Below, piece after piece: positions 35,585 through 48,507 of a stretch of DNA of 64,000 bases. The first letter of the stretch is position 1. Every line of letters begins with the position of its first letter. Source of the stretch: Xylocopa sonorina (lineage: Eukaryota; Arthropoda; Insecta; Hymenoptera; Apidae); the NCBI RefSeq assembly GCF_050948175.1, contig NC_135199.1:12838501-12902500 (forward strand). Reading direction: 5' to 3'. The notes beneath the pieces are model-generated. The model did not search any database and had not been told where the DNA came from. It saw only the letters and a program-made list of their open reading frames with translations. A program made the translations under genes and the position numbers.

Positions 35585-36461
35585 TTTGTAAGCGCAGGGG
35601 AGCCAGCGAGTTCCGCTGACCCCCGGAATTTTCCTAGACAGACCTAAAGTCATCAAGCCCGAATGCCTGGCTGGCTCCTTCCGCAGGACCCTTCCCTCCT
35701 CTCTCTCCGCGTGTACCGTCGAGCTTTCGTGGATTTCCCGGAGAATGTTTACCTAGTAGACCGAAGTCGAAGGTAGATGAAGGATTAGAGCACGGGCTGG
35801 CAAGGTGTCGGCCGGTTAACCCGAGAAGTCGGCGTGAAACTCGAGGTCGACGAGGAGAGGGCGAACGAGTGGTTCAGTCAGCAGGTGCGAGAGCTCACCA
35901 ATACTAAATTACACGGTATTATGATAACAGAGGGAAGTTCGCTCCTCTGTCTCTCCTGATGTGAACGCGCGTGTTACACGCGTGACGGTTCGCGGTTCTT
36001 AGCGAATTTTTGCATTTCTTTTTTCGCCCTCTGCGACGTCGCTTCTCGGTCGTCCGCGTAATAATCGAACGCGACAACCGCCAGGATGGCGTCGCAGCGG
36101 CTACGTGCGATTCTCTTATCGCATTCTGCATCTGATTCGAGCCAGGAATGTTAACCAAGTTTACTCGGTTGTACCAAAGGCCAACGGTGATTCGAACGCG
36201 GTAGTCGAAGCAGCAGTTCCGACGGCGCTCGGCTGACCTCGTGAAATCAACCTTCGCGAAACTTCCACTTTAACGGACGCCCGGCTGCTACGGTTTTGCG
36301 TATTAATCCGGGCTTTTCTTCGGAAGTTGCTCGTGCCTCGTTGCTCGAGAGTCGAGTACAGACTGTGCGTTCGGATGTGTTCGAGCGCGCGACACTGAAT
36401 CGCGTTCAGATATAATTACCGATGCTTCAGCGAACATCGCGCCCCATTAGTTACAGATGCC

Positions 36462-36575
36462 GGCGCGAGCAATAAATTACCATGATAAACAGCCGACTGA
36501 TTCATCATATTTATTCGCCGGTAGCTGCATCGTTTACGTTAATTTACATCGGTCAATAATAATCTGCTCGCGCCG
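36462..36575. promoter_or_regulatory. AT block bounded by an 11-bp inverted repeat
   Basis: GGCGCGAGCA (36,462-36,471) and TGCTCGCGCC (36,565-36,574) are exact reverse complements, extended to 11 bp by C at 36,461 and G at 36,575. Inside the arms ATTA/TAAT words pair further. The 93-nt interior is AT-rich with many ATTA/TTAT words. It may be a cis-regulatory block, a small mobile-element remnant with terminal inverted repeats, or chance. No target-site duplication is evident. Confidence 0.3.
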
Positions 36576-37008
36576 CCTCTTTCGCCTCTTCGGACGGCGA
36601 TGTTTTAATTAAGACCGGCTGGTTTAAATGGAAAAATGTGCTCGCGGTATTTCATCCCTCGGTTGATTCTAATATCGCATGATCCGGCTGGTAACGCGAA
36701 CTTTCCTTTGTACCCTTCCGTTCGTTTAGCGGGTATTGTTAAATAAGTACGTAACACACTTCCGATAGAGGTGCGCGCGTAGCGTTCCCCTACGCGGCTA
36801 ACACCCCTTTAAATCCTCCCTTTGTGCGAGTCTCCCGCCGCTTTTGACTCAAACAACTTTTTCATTAGCTATTATTTGTCGTTCGTTATTCTTGGTTTCG
36901 CTGTTAAACCCCCACCGCGGCCATCGCGGGTCGCTGATAATTCAACGACGTAAATCCAGAGAACAAACGACTACCACGAGTCCTGGTAACAGTGGCTTCT
37001 GGTAACGC

Positions 37009-37023
37009 AAAAAAAAAAAAAAA
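37009..37023. repeat. A15 homopolymer
   Basis: Fifteen consecutive A. No AATAAA signal or retroposed sequence lies directly upstream, so it is treated as simple sequence. Confidence 0.95.
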
Positions 37024-37549
37024 CGCGATGCTCGAAACAACAATCGTTTCATCGTCGGTGGTCGTTGCTTTCTGAACGCTTTCAGAAACGATGCACGGTC
37101 CGCCGCAAATTCAGCGTCGATGTTTCCCCTCCGCTATAGAGAGACCACTTTAGAATCTAGTTGGCCGATACACCGGAGACCAGAGTCTCGAGCAGGGGAA
37201 GGTGCGAGACAAAGGGGGACCGCGGTTGATTCCGGGGTGTCGGTAGATTCTACCCGAGAAATCGGTGCGAGACTATGGTCGGCTTACGAGGGTGTTCCAC
37301 CGAGCAGGTGCGGATCGTCGGTCGCCGGGTTCTACCAACGGCAACAGCCCCATGCGACCAGCAGCCACGCGGCTCGTTCCACGCTCGACGACGAATCCCG
37401 TGGGATAAAACCATCCTCGGACCAACGCCGCGTCTCTACGTGCCCGGAGATCGTGCTCTCCTCGTCCTGCCCTCGGCCAGACGCCTCCGCGTCTACGAAC
37501 AAACGCCCCGAGGCCCGGGCTTCCTGAATATTTTATTAACTCCCCGATA

Positions 37550-38060
37550 CACAGCCCTCTTCTTTCTTTTCTCCCCTTCGTTTCGCGGTCGCGGCGCATC
37601 ATCGATGCTCTTTGCCCTCCGCGCCTCGTCCCACCGTTCGCCATCCGATTTTTCTTCCACGGTTGTTTTTACCCACCCCCCCGGTTCATTATCGATGCGC
37701 TCCGCTATCCGCTTCCTTCGTCTCGCTCCCCGCAGCTCGCCCCTCGCGCCGTGTTTTATCCTGACACGGCTTAGCGGATCACGGACTGGCTTTGTTTTAC
37801 GGTCCGAAGGGAAATTTATTATTCGTTCCCTTTTCGGACGCGCGACCTTCTCCGTCTTCTCTTTAACTTCACTTACTCCGCCTCGCAACCCTCCCAGCTA
37901 TCGATGCCACGCTTCTTATCGATTCTCTCCTTCCGGCTCCGACTTCCTCTCGTTTTCTATCCGTTCCTCGCCAGACCGCCGCTACGCCTCGCCCTCGACG
38001 CTCTTCTCTCTCTCTCTCTCTCTCTATCTCTCTCCTCCTTCCGCCTCTTTTTGTCCTTAA
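37550..38060. other. Pyrimidine-rich block
   Basis: About 500 bases dominated by C and T on the plus strand, ending in a (TC)10 array. Frames of 261 codons on plus (37,275-38,060) and 131 on minus (37,493-37,888) cover the same bases, as expected when stops are scarce. Neither has a recognisable domain. Confidence 0.7.
38005..38036. repeat. (TC)10 microsatellite
   Basis: Perfect to 38,025, then ATCTCTCTCC. Confidence 0.96.
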
Positions 38061-40562
38061 TCGCACGAATTTATCTTGGTTAGAACGTCCCTGGAAGTCT
38101 CCTCCTTCCACGAGCACACCGACACCCAGGTGTAACACGGGTTCACCTGTGTACGTGAACGCGAGGACGCCTCGGTGGTGGGTAAGCACACTCGCACAAC
38201 CCCCGTAACGATCCGACCGCTCCCCGCCGCTCGGTTCGTCGATTTTCCCGTGACTTCCGCCGAATAGACGCGATAATGTTCTCCCACCACGAGGGCCCTG
38301 ATGCCCGTTGATTCGTTTAATTATTCGATCCGTCCTTTTCGACCGTTCCAGAACTCTCTCGTAGTCGTTTTGCCCGCGCCAACTTCCGAACGGGAAACGC
38401 TCCCGGGAGCTTTTAGGGCCCCGGGAAAATCCGTGAACTCGCCGAGCGTGCTCGCTCGACAACGTCTCGCGCGTTCCGCTGCCCCCACCCAGCCGCTTCG
38501 TTCTCCACGAAAAACAAAAGAAATATTATGGATGGTCGGTCCGGTGGACGCGACTGCTATCCACCGCGGTCCTATCCATCACGGATTCCGGCCACTATTT
38601 CAAATTACAGGCTCCCTCCAGAGCCGAGGCAGAAATAATTCAAGCGTCGCGCCCACCCCCTGCAGCGGCGGTTAACTGTTTACCGGGAGCACAAGTAAAT
38701 AATCAAATATGCAGCGGTGGACGAGAGCCTCCGTGCCGGCGCGAAATAAATTCCCCAAGATCGTACATCACTTTTCATCGAACGCTCTAACGAAGTTAGC
38801 CTGTGCCAGGGGGTGAGACCGCCGCGATGCGTACGCATCGATCGGCTCCGCGCAACGCTATCAATTCGTCCACGATCCTACAGCCCCTGCTCGTATCTGT
38901 TGTACTTCCTTCGGATGTTACGTGCGCGCGATCGTCGCTAATCGCGTTAAGATTGCCAGCGAATTTTCAATCGGCCGGTTTCCGTCGCCCAGGGCGATAC
39001 GCAACGCCGTAGAAGCGCGGCAGCGAACACCAAGCGGGCCGGCTACGTGCCGGAAACGCGACACGGTGTGCGTTGTACCGGACCTAATCCGCGACGAGGA
39101 TGGCCGGCGATTTCGTAGGGAATTAATCGATCGGGCGGGGCAAATTCGTGCGCGGGTATTAAAGGATTTCCCCCATGGTTCCTGATAATTCGATTGTACT
39201 CTCGCGTATATACAAGGCTAACTCGCTGCCAGCCCCGACGAACGGCCAAACAAAATGAATCGAATCCACAGCGAATTCCTAGTTACATAGGCGCGAAAAA
39301 TGGACACGCGAGATTACCACCGCCCGCCGCGGCTCGTAACACCGTGCCATGTAATTGATGATCGAAGACGTTGTCGTTTAACGATCTTCGAGTGACCTCG
39401 AGGGAAACGGTACCAGCGGCAGTCGACTCGATAAAAAGAGGAAATGGCCGCTGCAGTTAACGACTTCCCGGTGAACACGGACGATATGCTAAGCCGCTTT
39501 GACTCCGCCACTCTAAAAGCTGATCAGCCAAATTACTTGTTCGCCTCCTTGCTCGTTAATCTGGACGAAGCTGCGGAGCCGGTTTTCGGATCCCTCCGCG
39601 GCGATCGATAATCGACCGGCAGCGCTAACGGCTGCGAAAGGAGCTCAATTTGTAAGGCGGAAAGAGTATCAGACGCGTCGCGGATTCGGGGCCTGTCGAA
39701 AATCGACGGGCGCGCTTTATCCGCTTTGCTCTCCCGGCGTCGGGGAACCACCGAAAGACGGTAATTGCTTCCTCCCCGTGGCACAAAGAAAATATTGTCG
39801 CTGCCGTGGGCAAAGCGTGGTTGATGGCATAAATTTAGCATTAAAAAAATAGACGATAATCGTCTTATCTGGCTCTGTCTCTTTCGAAGCTTCGTTCGAC
39901 GCCGCCCTTTGGCTTTCGCGCGGAATTCGTCGAGGCTTTCCGATCGATCCCTCGCCGGTTACGTCGTTAAGTAACCGCGTTACTCGCGAGTTCTGGTCCA
40001 AGGACCAGAAATAGAAAATGAGGAATGGTGGAGCGTCAGTGCCATTAGCAGCGAGTGCAATCAGCGCAGAGAAAACAAGCAGCTTTTCTTAATAATTTAT
40101 AACCCCGCGATATCGTTCGCGTGGCAACGATGGCGGATGAAATTATTATCCGTTGAATAGAAACGAGCGTCGGGAACATTGAGAAAAGAGGACGGGCGGC
40201 TACTTTCCGTGACTCCCCGCGGAGAAGGAGAGTGTTCGCGTGGTTTCTCGAGGGGGTGGAAAAAAGAGGCAAGCCGTCGAGAGCGCACGACCGAAAGCGG
40301 TCGAGTAATAGGCTTAAATTATTAAAAGGGGGTCATCAGGCGCGAGTATCGCGGGCCGTTTGTTCCTTTTCCGTTGAACGAGCCCCGTGTCCCGCGGTTA
40401 CCACGGGCGAATGCATGTTTCAAGCGCGACGAAAGCCGCGATGCGCCACTCTCCGACTCCCTTCCGACTGTTTTCTTTACCCGCGCCGCCATTTCCGACC
40501 GCCCCCATCTGCGAGGACGCATCGGTGTGCGCGGCACGCGAAATCGCCCGTTGCAATGACGA

Positions 40563-40598
40563 ATTAATTATGCACTAGGCGTACGCTGTATAATTAAT
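40563..40598. other. 12-bp hairpin with one G-U pair
   Basis: ATTAATTATGCA (40,563-40,574) pairs with TGTATAATTAAT (40,587-40,598), eleven Watson-Crick pairs and one G-U, around a 12-nt loop. On DNA the match is 11 of 12. The arms are AT-rich and contain TAATTA cores, so they could equally be paired homeodomain sites. Confidence 0.5.
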
Positions 40599-40634
40599 AA
40601 GCCCGTAATATGTCGTTTGTTATCGCGCGTTCAC

Positions 40635-40661
40635 AATGCACACACCAGGCCACAGTGCATT
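40635..40661. other. 7-bp hairpin
   Basis: AATGCAC (40,635-40,641) and GTGCATT (40,655-40,661) flank a 13-nt spacer, 37 bp downstream of the hairpin at 40,563. Individually it is at chance level. Confidence 0.4.
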
Positions 40662-43600
40662 ACTACCGCCGCTCTCCGGGTCGGCTGTGGCGTGCTGACG
40701 AAAACGAAACGCGAGCCGAGCGTTCGATCGTTGATAAATGTTTTAATCCGCGGCGCGACCGCGCACTTACGCCTCGACCCGGGGTAACGACAAGCGAACG
40801 TATCGCGTGTACGTACGAACAAGGGAAAATCCACTCTACGCGACGTGTACATTTTTTTTAGATCGCGGTCCAACTTGCTCCAATTCTTAATCTCGCGTAA
40901 TTCGATTTGACTCGAGCGATACGTTTGTCACGGTGCATATCTTTCTGCCGGTTCTATTTCGATTCGCCGCGGTTTGCATTTAACGCGCATCGTTGATCGA
41001 CGAATCGCGAGCTATTCCCGGGCAATCGGGTTTCCACGCTGTTTTCGATTCGTTTCCGGTAGAGAGGAGCGCGAGAACGTCGGTTCTTGGGAGAGTCGAG
41101 AGCCACGGCGGATCGATCGGCTGGCCTGGTTCCGAGGCGTGCAAAAAATAATCGCCATAAACAAGCTTATCTCCGCTAACGACGGAAATTAATGTCGTCG
41201 CTCGAATAAAGCGGGCTTTAAACCGCGGCCAGCGTCATTTTTCGACGACGGCGACGCGGAAACGATCGGGACGGAGGCAAACATCCGTGACACACGCGGA
41301 ACGGAACGTTGCTCCCTTCTTAATCTCGTGAATCGTTTCATTTACCACAGCCAGTCGCGTAGCGAGGCGAAGCGGGCGTGCAGCGGCGAACCGATCCCCT
41401 GATTTACTGGCTTTTCCGCGCCGGCTACAGCGCTGTTGTAAATAGCCGGGGTGTAATAAATAACGGGAAGAAACGCGACGCACAATAGGAAAATGGTGGA
41501 ATCAGTTGCGCCCGCGCGCTACCTTTTCCAGCGCGCGGCGATAAATCGTTAGCTGGAAGCGAACCACGTTAGGCGGGCTCCAAGGAATCGCCGCGATAAA
41601 TCTCGCTTTTGATAATTCTGATGAACACCGCGCAAACACGTCGCTCCGTTCGATCGATCGTTACCAACGTTGCAGACGAATTAACTTGATCGTTCCCTTA
41701 ATTCTTTCTCCACAGTGTACGCCACGAAGCGCAACGGAACCGAGAACAGTACGGTTTTATCTCGAGCTCGGCTGCTGATACGATTTCGATCTCCACCGAG
41801 TTCTTACCCCGACGCGTCGCGTCGTGAAATATGCATCGCGGGATAAATCGCGGATGCGTTCACGGCTGTAGCTGCGAGACGTGTTTCCGCGTGACGCGGT
41901 GACTCTGATAAGTCCGCGTTTATCGAGGAACAACACGCACCCGTTTGGAACGTGACTCCGTCGAGGGTGCCCCACTGCGAGTGGCGGTTGCTAACGTAAA
42001 AATCTCAGTCGTTCGACGAGGATCGTGGCAAACAATGGAACGCGCCGCGTCAAAGGCAAAGGTGAAACGGCTGCTGTTGTCTCAACCAGGCGCCGCCCCC
42101 TTGATTTTTCCCTTTGCCGCGGTTCCTCGGAGGTCGCCGGCCGACGCGCGCCCCGTGGCGGGCCAGTCGCCACGGAAATCTCGTGAAAAATAAAAATCTG
42201 CGTCCCCAGTCGGAGGAAGGGCCGCGGAAAGGGTTAAAGGAAGCCGAGGAATACGTGTACCGGGGTTGGAAAGGTATGCGCGGCGGGTGAAAAGGCGGGA
42301 CACGATATGAGTGGAATGCTTTACGACCCTATTTTTCAGAAGATCACCCCCCGCGCCTTCTGCCCTCCCGCAGCTTCACCCGCCACGTTCGCCACCCTCT
42401 CTCCACCTCCCCGTATATTTGCATACTGCAGGATCGCTCGCTTGATTTCACACAGCCTCTTCGATCTTCGAACCGAAATTTAAAGGCCTCGCCCTTTAAA
42501 CGCACCTCGCTACCCGGCTCCTTCGCGCGAGCTTAAAAGCATCATATTTTATATCAGCCGTCCTCCCACCCAGCCCCATTTCTGGCAACGAGACCGGCCA
42601 AACTTCTCCCTTGCCGCGTGTTTATTTCGATTTTTAACTCTCGCGCCCGTCCCTTAATCGATTCCGCTCTTGTTCGCGTTTTTCGCTCGCTTCCGATCCA
42701 ACACCGTCGACAACACCTTGCGTACGCAAGGTTGGCGCCGTTCCACCGCGAATTAGCGGAATTCGAAACGGGGTTAAAGGTCTCAGCGAGATATATCGTG
42801 CGTTCCCTCGCGTTCGAGGGATCGATCGAATACCGGGAGCGCGAGAGGAATTAAGAGAAATTGGCACGGCATCGTAAGATCGGCTCGACCTCCTTCCACC
42901 TCTAAGAGAGAGGTCAACTACTCGGAAAATTCACCGAATTCGTTTTGGACCGGGCCCCTTTTCCTCGGTTCGTCGCTCGCCGGTATTCAAGGCACCGCGG
43001 CCGGGTCACTCGGCGCTCTCTCGTATTTTCGCATTTCAATTTCAAGGGTGGGACGCGGGATTGCCTGCACTACTATTTTGAATACCATTCCCCACCGTTC
43101 GCTCCCGGCACGAATAGAATTTTTCTATGAAATCTTCTAATGGTCGAAGCGTACCGACCAGAACCGCTCCGCCTCGCCTCGCTCGGCCTACTTCTACCCC
43201 TCCCGTGAAGAGCCTGCTCGATTATTTCTGTAAACGTTCGAACCTACACGAGAAATCATCCCCCCCGTTCCGCGTACCTCGATCCGGCTCGTTTATTCAC
43301 CTCTGAACAAAATTTCGTCCAGGGATCGATCGCGTATCGTGGATCGCGTATGCATCGGCTGTACCAGTATATACGCGAGCGATTGTTCGCCTGCTCGCTC
43401 GCAGGGGGGTGGCACGCAGAATCGAATAATGGGTGAAAGTAAAATTCCTCGGTACCACCACCTCTTTCGCGATCGACGTTCATCAGCAGAAACCGTTTGA
43501 AAGGCTGAAAGCGGCAGAAACGAGGCGAAAGGATGGAAAGTGGCTGACTTTTTGGGCTGGACCCTGAGAGAGGACGGCCAAGGTATAAGAAATAATAAAC

Positions 43601-44583
43601 GAGACCATTAAGTCCGTGAATTTTCCTCGTGCACGAGGGTGGAAGAAAACGAGGCGAAAGAACAAAAGCCCCTGAGCTTGCAGTCTTTACATCCCACGGT
43701 CTTTATATTTTCATACTGCCCTCTCTCTTTTCTTCTCTGTCCTTTCCACGTTTCCACCCCCCGGAACCGCGTGCCTTTCTCCCCTTTCGCTCGTCTCTGC
43801 ACGAGCGGCGAGCGTGCGTGGGACTGCGCGAGACCACGGCTCGCAGCCTGGCTGGACTTCATAAATTTGTAAAAATATTCGCTCGTGTAATCTGGCCCCA
43901 CGGTTTGTTTGCGGACCGCGGGGGTGGAGTCGAAAGGACGCGAATTGAAATCAAATGCCTGGTAGTACGAACGCGGCCAGACTGACCCTCTGTCGCATTC
44001 CTTCGACCCTTCGTTCCATCCCGATTACAATGTCAATGGAACCGCCAAAACACTGCTTTCGCAGGGAATAAACGGATTCCTTTCCAGATCGATCGACGAT
44101 CAAACGGCTGCGAGAAAAAATCATGGCGAACCCTCGCGACTGGTACTCGAGAATAAAACCCCTTCCCTCGCGAGCTGACTAATCAATTTTCCAGCCTGAT
44201 CCTCGACTAATTCGACTTCCGTTAATCGTCGTCCTTGCCTCGTCAAAAAATGCCGAGGCAGAAGCGCCAACTATGCTCCTGGCGTCTGCTAACGAGCAGG
44301 ATGAAACGAAGCGTTGAAACGAATCAGGCCAAGATCCATTGGCCAGCGTCGTTCCTGCGTGGAAAGTTTACCCACAGATTCAGGCCACGGGATCCTCCTC
44401 TCGTTTAACATGATTTTTTTTCCGGCGCATGACTCGAGAAGGACCATGGGCCACCCTTCGTTCTTCCCTCCTCGGTTCAAGGCTGAACGAGCACCCTTAT
44501 CGGCCTCGACGTGTCCGTCGCACGTGACACCGTAGAATGCACTTTTAGGCCGTGTCCCTCGATGAATCGCAAATTGATTTCGC

Positions 44584-44605
44584 CCTCTCTTTCTCTCTCT
44601 CTCTC
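44584..44605. repeat. Imperfect CT tract
   Basis: Alternating CT with one TTT. Confidence 0.93.
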
Positions 44606-46736
44606 GTAGTCATTATCCAATCCTCGGCTGTCATCCGTGGGTTGGTCGCAGCACGGCGAAGGATGCGAAACGACACACGTTCACCTCTCTGGCGACCCTC
44701 GTCGATCGTCCCCGCCGCCGTAATTGTCACTGGTCCCCGTTAACGGTTTCAAGGTTGCGTTCAACGGTCCATAAGAAATTTAAAGGCTCGCTCGCGTCGA
44801 CAGATGGAACCTCCACGGAAGAGGGAATATTCCGGCAAATATTCCTGGAGATCGTCGACGCGGTTGCGCGGATATACACCGCGCAATTCCACCGGGAAGT
44901 CTGTCGACAATGGATCCTTTCAGGGGCATCGAAGGAGCCGGAGGAACGCTTTGAGCCGCGAATAAATCGCGGGGTGGGGCTCGCTGGATTTTTAGCGTCT
45001 GGCAAATCGTTCGTTAAAACAGCCTATGGAGGCGGCGAGCAGAGGAAGCGGCTCGTTCGAGACGTCTGCTCCCGTGAAATAGGAAGAATCAGGAGGGGAG
45101 GGAGGGACGACGCGGTGGAGGTGAGAAATATTGTCTCGACCGAGGAAATGCTCGCAAGACACGAACGATTACCGGATCCCGGGGGTGTAAACGCGGAAAG
45201 GGAGCATCGATCATCCGTGTGGCTGGAGAATATAATAATTTTAAAGGGGTCAGAGGCTCGAGGATTTCACAGCGAACGTCGGACGACGTTCGCGTTCTTC
45301 TTTTCTTCTTCTTTTCTTCCCTCCCTCTCGCTTCGTCAGAGACGGAGCCGCGCGCTCAGGCGAATCTGTCTTTCGTCCCGGAGACACCTGTCTGGTTGGG
45401 TGTCGCGAGAAAGGTGCCGTTTCTTCTTCGTTCTCTTTACTACGCGAGATTGTCGCATCACGGGGAGAGAGGACATTAACGGGGCACGGAAGTCTCTCGT
45501 TATTATCGTCCCGTTGGATAAAGCGAAGTCTACCCGGAATCAAATCGACGGCGAAGCACGTTTCCACGTCCGAGGGACGAGGGGCTCTCCCGTCCGTACT
45601 TCGAATATTTCTCGATAACGTCAGTTGTCGATCGCTCGGATAAGAGTCTTTATTTCCCTGGTAAAACGGTGCACCGTCGCGTTTACCATTCCCCTGCGCG
45701 AATAATCGAGCTATCGTTCGACTAATTCGCGCAGGTGTCGTTTCAACTTCGATCAGAGGAAACGAGAGGAGTATGGCTCGATTGTCACGGTGGTTCGAAG
45801 TGGCTCGCGTGTTAGCTGTTGTCGCGAAATCAGGCTGCGATTTCGGGCCCCAGTCACGGGAAAGTAAACTGTCGCGAAGTTCTATCCGGGCGCAATTAGC
45901 GGTGTTAAATTCGAACGTTTATGGCCGCCGGTTTCGATTCGAATGGCGTTCCGTATTTCACGGCGACTACTTTTGCCGTTCGCCCGCCGGGTATAAATTC
46001 CACGCAAAATCGATGTATACCTCCGACAGCGTGTAATATTTTACGTTAATTGTACGGGGCGAACAATATCGACAATACAGCATTGCGTTACATCGGGGCC
46101 CGCTATAAATGAATACATAACGAGCAACCGATACTGCAGGTGGTAATAATTATATCCACGCCAGCCCGCGGTAACCGTTGTTCGATGATGATTCAGGACG
46201 TTCCTATTCATCCGACGTGGTGAAAAAAGCAATCGATAGGGTCGCCGATACCGGCGCGCTGTTAAATGTGTTTCAACGAGGGCTCCGTTTAATTAATTTA
46301 ATACGGCGCGGGCTGGAGAGGAGAGGGGGTTGGGGGAGACCGCTGCCTTCGTCGGGTAACGAAAAAACGACAAAATAACGCGGCGAGATGCTGAAATATT
46401 AACTTTTCAAACAAAAATGTAATTACACCGAGCCGGTTTGATCGCTCGGTTCAATTAATATCGTTTTTCGAAGAAACTTTCATTTCAATTCGATTCGTTT
46501 CCAGCCGCAAACTCTCCGCCCCGTCGCTATTGACTGCTGAAACAATTCGATCAGCGAGTGCATCAACATTATTCGTCTTTTGTGCCGGGGCCGGCCAATC
46601 GGTGCTCGAACTCTTTCAAAGAGTTTCAGTCGAATTGCCAATCGGTCGGAAATCTGCACCGTACGAAATCGGAAACTCGCCGATATTTTTTCTCCTTTTC
46701 GAACGCGTAACTTCGCGTTCTTTTTCTCTTTCTCTG

Positions 46737-46756
46737 TTTTTTTTTTTTTTTTTTTT
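46737..46756. repeat. T20 homopolymer
   Basis: Twenty consecutive T, the longest homopolymer seen here. Read on the minus strand it could be a poly-A tail, but no AATAAA lies in the expected place and no retroposed body was recognised. Confidence 0.97.
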
Positions 46757-47169
46757 ATATCTTTCATTTAACGCGATCGCAATAAAACCGATGGAACGCA
46801 CTGCTGCGAGGGGTGGGGAAATGGTTTCTTTGAACGCGCTTAACTTCCATGTAATAAAATAAGAGATGAGTCTGGTGGAGCCGTAACCGGCGTAAGAAGC
46901 ATCAAAAGCATCGCCGGAGGATGTTGTGCGAGCAATATCCAAAATCTTCGGCATATCCGACGGTCCAATATTTGCCATGGAGATGAACGGTTCGTGGGTG
47001 GGTTTCCTTCCTCCAGCCTTCTTCCATCGTAGGGGGTGGCGGTTGGATTACGCGCGCCCCCGCGAGAACCGAATCTGACCTCCCCGCCTCGTCCCCCTCG
47101 ATCGAGTCGACACGCACTTTTCGCGTGTCGCCAGCGCGTTACGCGCATTTGCAACCGCGTTTATTAACC

Positions 47170-47183
47170 ACACACACACACGA
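47170..47183. repeat. (CA)n microsatellite
   Basis: A short alternating CA array followed by CGACGG. Confidence 0.9.
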
Positions 47184-47654
47184 CGGTCAGCTACGACGAC
47201 GTGACAAACGACCCGTGGGGCTGAAACAACCTGCGACCCTTGTTAGTCCAGATAACCGAAAACTTGTAGCCCGATAAGCCACGGCTGAAACTATTTTGTC
47301 AACCTCTTCGAATGCTCTGGAGATACGCTGCGAGTGGCTAATTTGCAAGTAAAAGGCGAACGAGAGATCTACAACCGGCGCGACGACCGTCTTTGTCACC
47401 GGAGAGCTTTCCATCAGTCTGCTCGATCTCCCGCGTGGTTCCCTGCCAGACCATCGATTCTCTTGGGATTCAGAGTAACTAACGATACCGTGAGGAGCGC
47501 GAGAAGGGAAGGTGACCACCCTTGCGAAAGAGTATCGAGACGACGATGCGAGGGACGATGTACGATCGGTATGAAGCAATATCGTGCACAGGCAGCACAA
47601 CAGTGGCTGCCATTTAAGCGAAAGGTCGACGTCGATATCGTCGAGACGGTGGAA

Positions 47655-47699
47655 CGACGACGACGACGACGACAACGACGACAGCGACGACGACAACGC
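47655..47699. repeat. CGA-triplet tract
   Basis: Forty-five bases of CGA units with CAA and CAG variants. It reads as Arg/Gln runs on plus and as Ser, Arg or Val runs on minus. It is simple sequence, with no support for a coding role. Confidence 0.9.
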
Positions 47700-48507
47700 A
47701 AATGCATGATTTGCGAGCGTCCGTCTACGAAGCGATCGAGAAACGCTGAGCGTGGCAGCGAGAAAGTGGCTGCAGTAAGTAGTTAGGTGGACAAATGATA
47801 GCTAATAAAACGGAACTAGGGCGGAAAAGGAATCGAGATAGCCAGGGGTTACTACTCCGCTCTAATACGGTGTATCGTCGGATGGAGAACCGATAAAACG
47901 TAATTGATTTTAATGCAAACATTATTCACGCGGATCCATACGTCCCGGGTGAGGTATGGCTGTGGGGCAAGGAAGCTTTACTAGCTTTCTTCCGCGTGAT
48001 AACTCCGCGTTTTAACTCTTCGTCATTGGTGCACCGGCTACTGCACGAACCGACGCCGTTTCCGTAACGTTTCCTTATTCTCTCCTACGTCTTCCTGTTG
48101 CGCCACCGTCGAAGCTTTCTCGGACTTTTCCACCCCTACAAACGAGTTACCGTTACGAGCCGATGCAAATGGCCGCGAAGGAACGTTACTCCTATTCCCG
48201 CGTCGCTAACACACGTCTCAATGCTTTATCGAACTTTCCGCGAGGCAATCGTACGATTTATCGCGATCTAAATAAGAATCTGAATTTCCTTCGCGCAAGG
48301 TTCTCAACTAGGAGAGAACTTTCTCTGAACAGAAAATTTGTCGAGAGAGACGCACCAGGTACGACTTTCTAATTGCTCCATTTTCTTTAAATAGCGCTGG
48401 AATTAAAGAGTAGAAAGGAGGCAAGAAACAACCAGCCACGGATAAGGGGAAAGTAACAACCGAGGACAAGGACGGACCGGTTATGCGGCGTTATCGGCGA
48501 TAGTAGG

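Larger units (their letters stand above)
29520..37550. other. Gene-free stretch with regulatory-type AT blocks
   Basis: No gene, RNA gene or mobile element is recognised. Items listed separately are abutting palindromes with GATAA cores (30,876-30,904), a GAC/GTC palindrome (33,775-33,804), a TAATTA cluster (34,470-34,680) and an inverted-repeat-bounded AT block (36,462-36,575). Smaller items are (AG)8 at 29,955, a CT tract at 31,804, an A15 run at 37,009, and a weak hairpin with GAGCTTAAT/ATTAAGTTT arms at 29,627-29,652. Confidence 0.6.
38060..46400. other. Gene-free CpG-rich stretch
   Basis: No gene is recognised. The longest frame is 287 codons (44,755-45,618, plus). It contains a Phe/Ser-rich low-complexity centre from a CTT-rich tract near 45,295-45,330, and I see no domain. 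Two hairpins lie at 40,563-40,661 and an imperfect CT tract at 44,584. The rest is ordinary. Confidence 0.55.

Noticed and set aside
37275..38060. 261-codon plus-strand open frame
   Set aside because: It lies in a pyrimidine-rich block, is Ser/Arg/Pro-rich and is overlapped by a minus-strand frame. No domain.
46737..46756. T20 as the poly-A tail of a minus-strand retroposon
   Set aside because: There is no polyadenylation signal in the expected position, no target-site duplication and no recognisable body. The A15 runs at 37,009, 52,932 and 59,580 fail the same tests.
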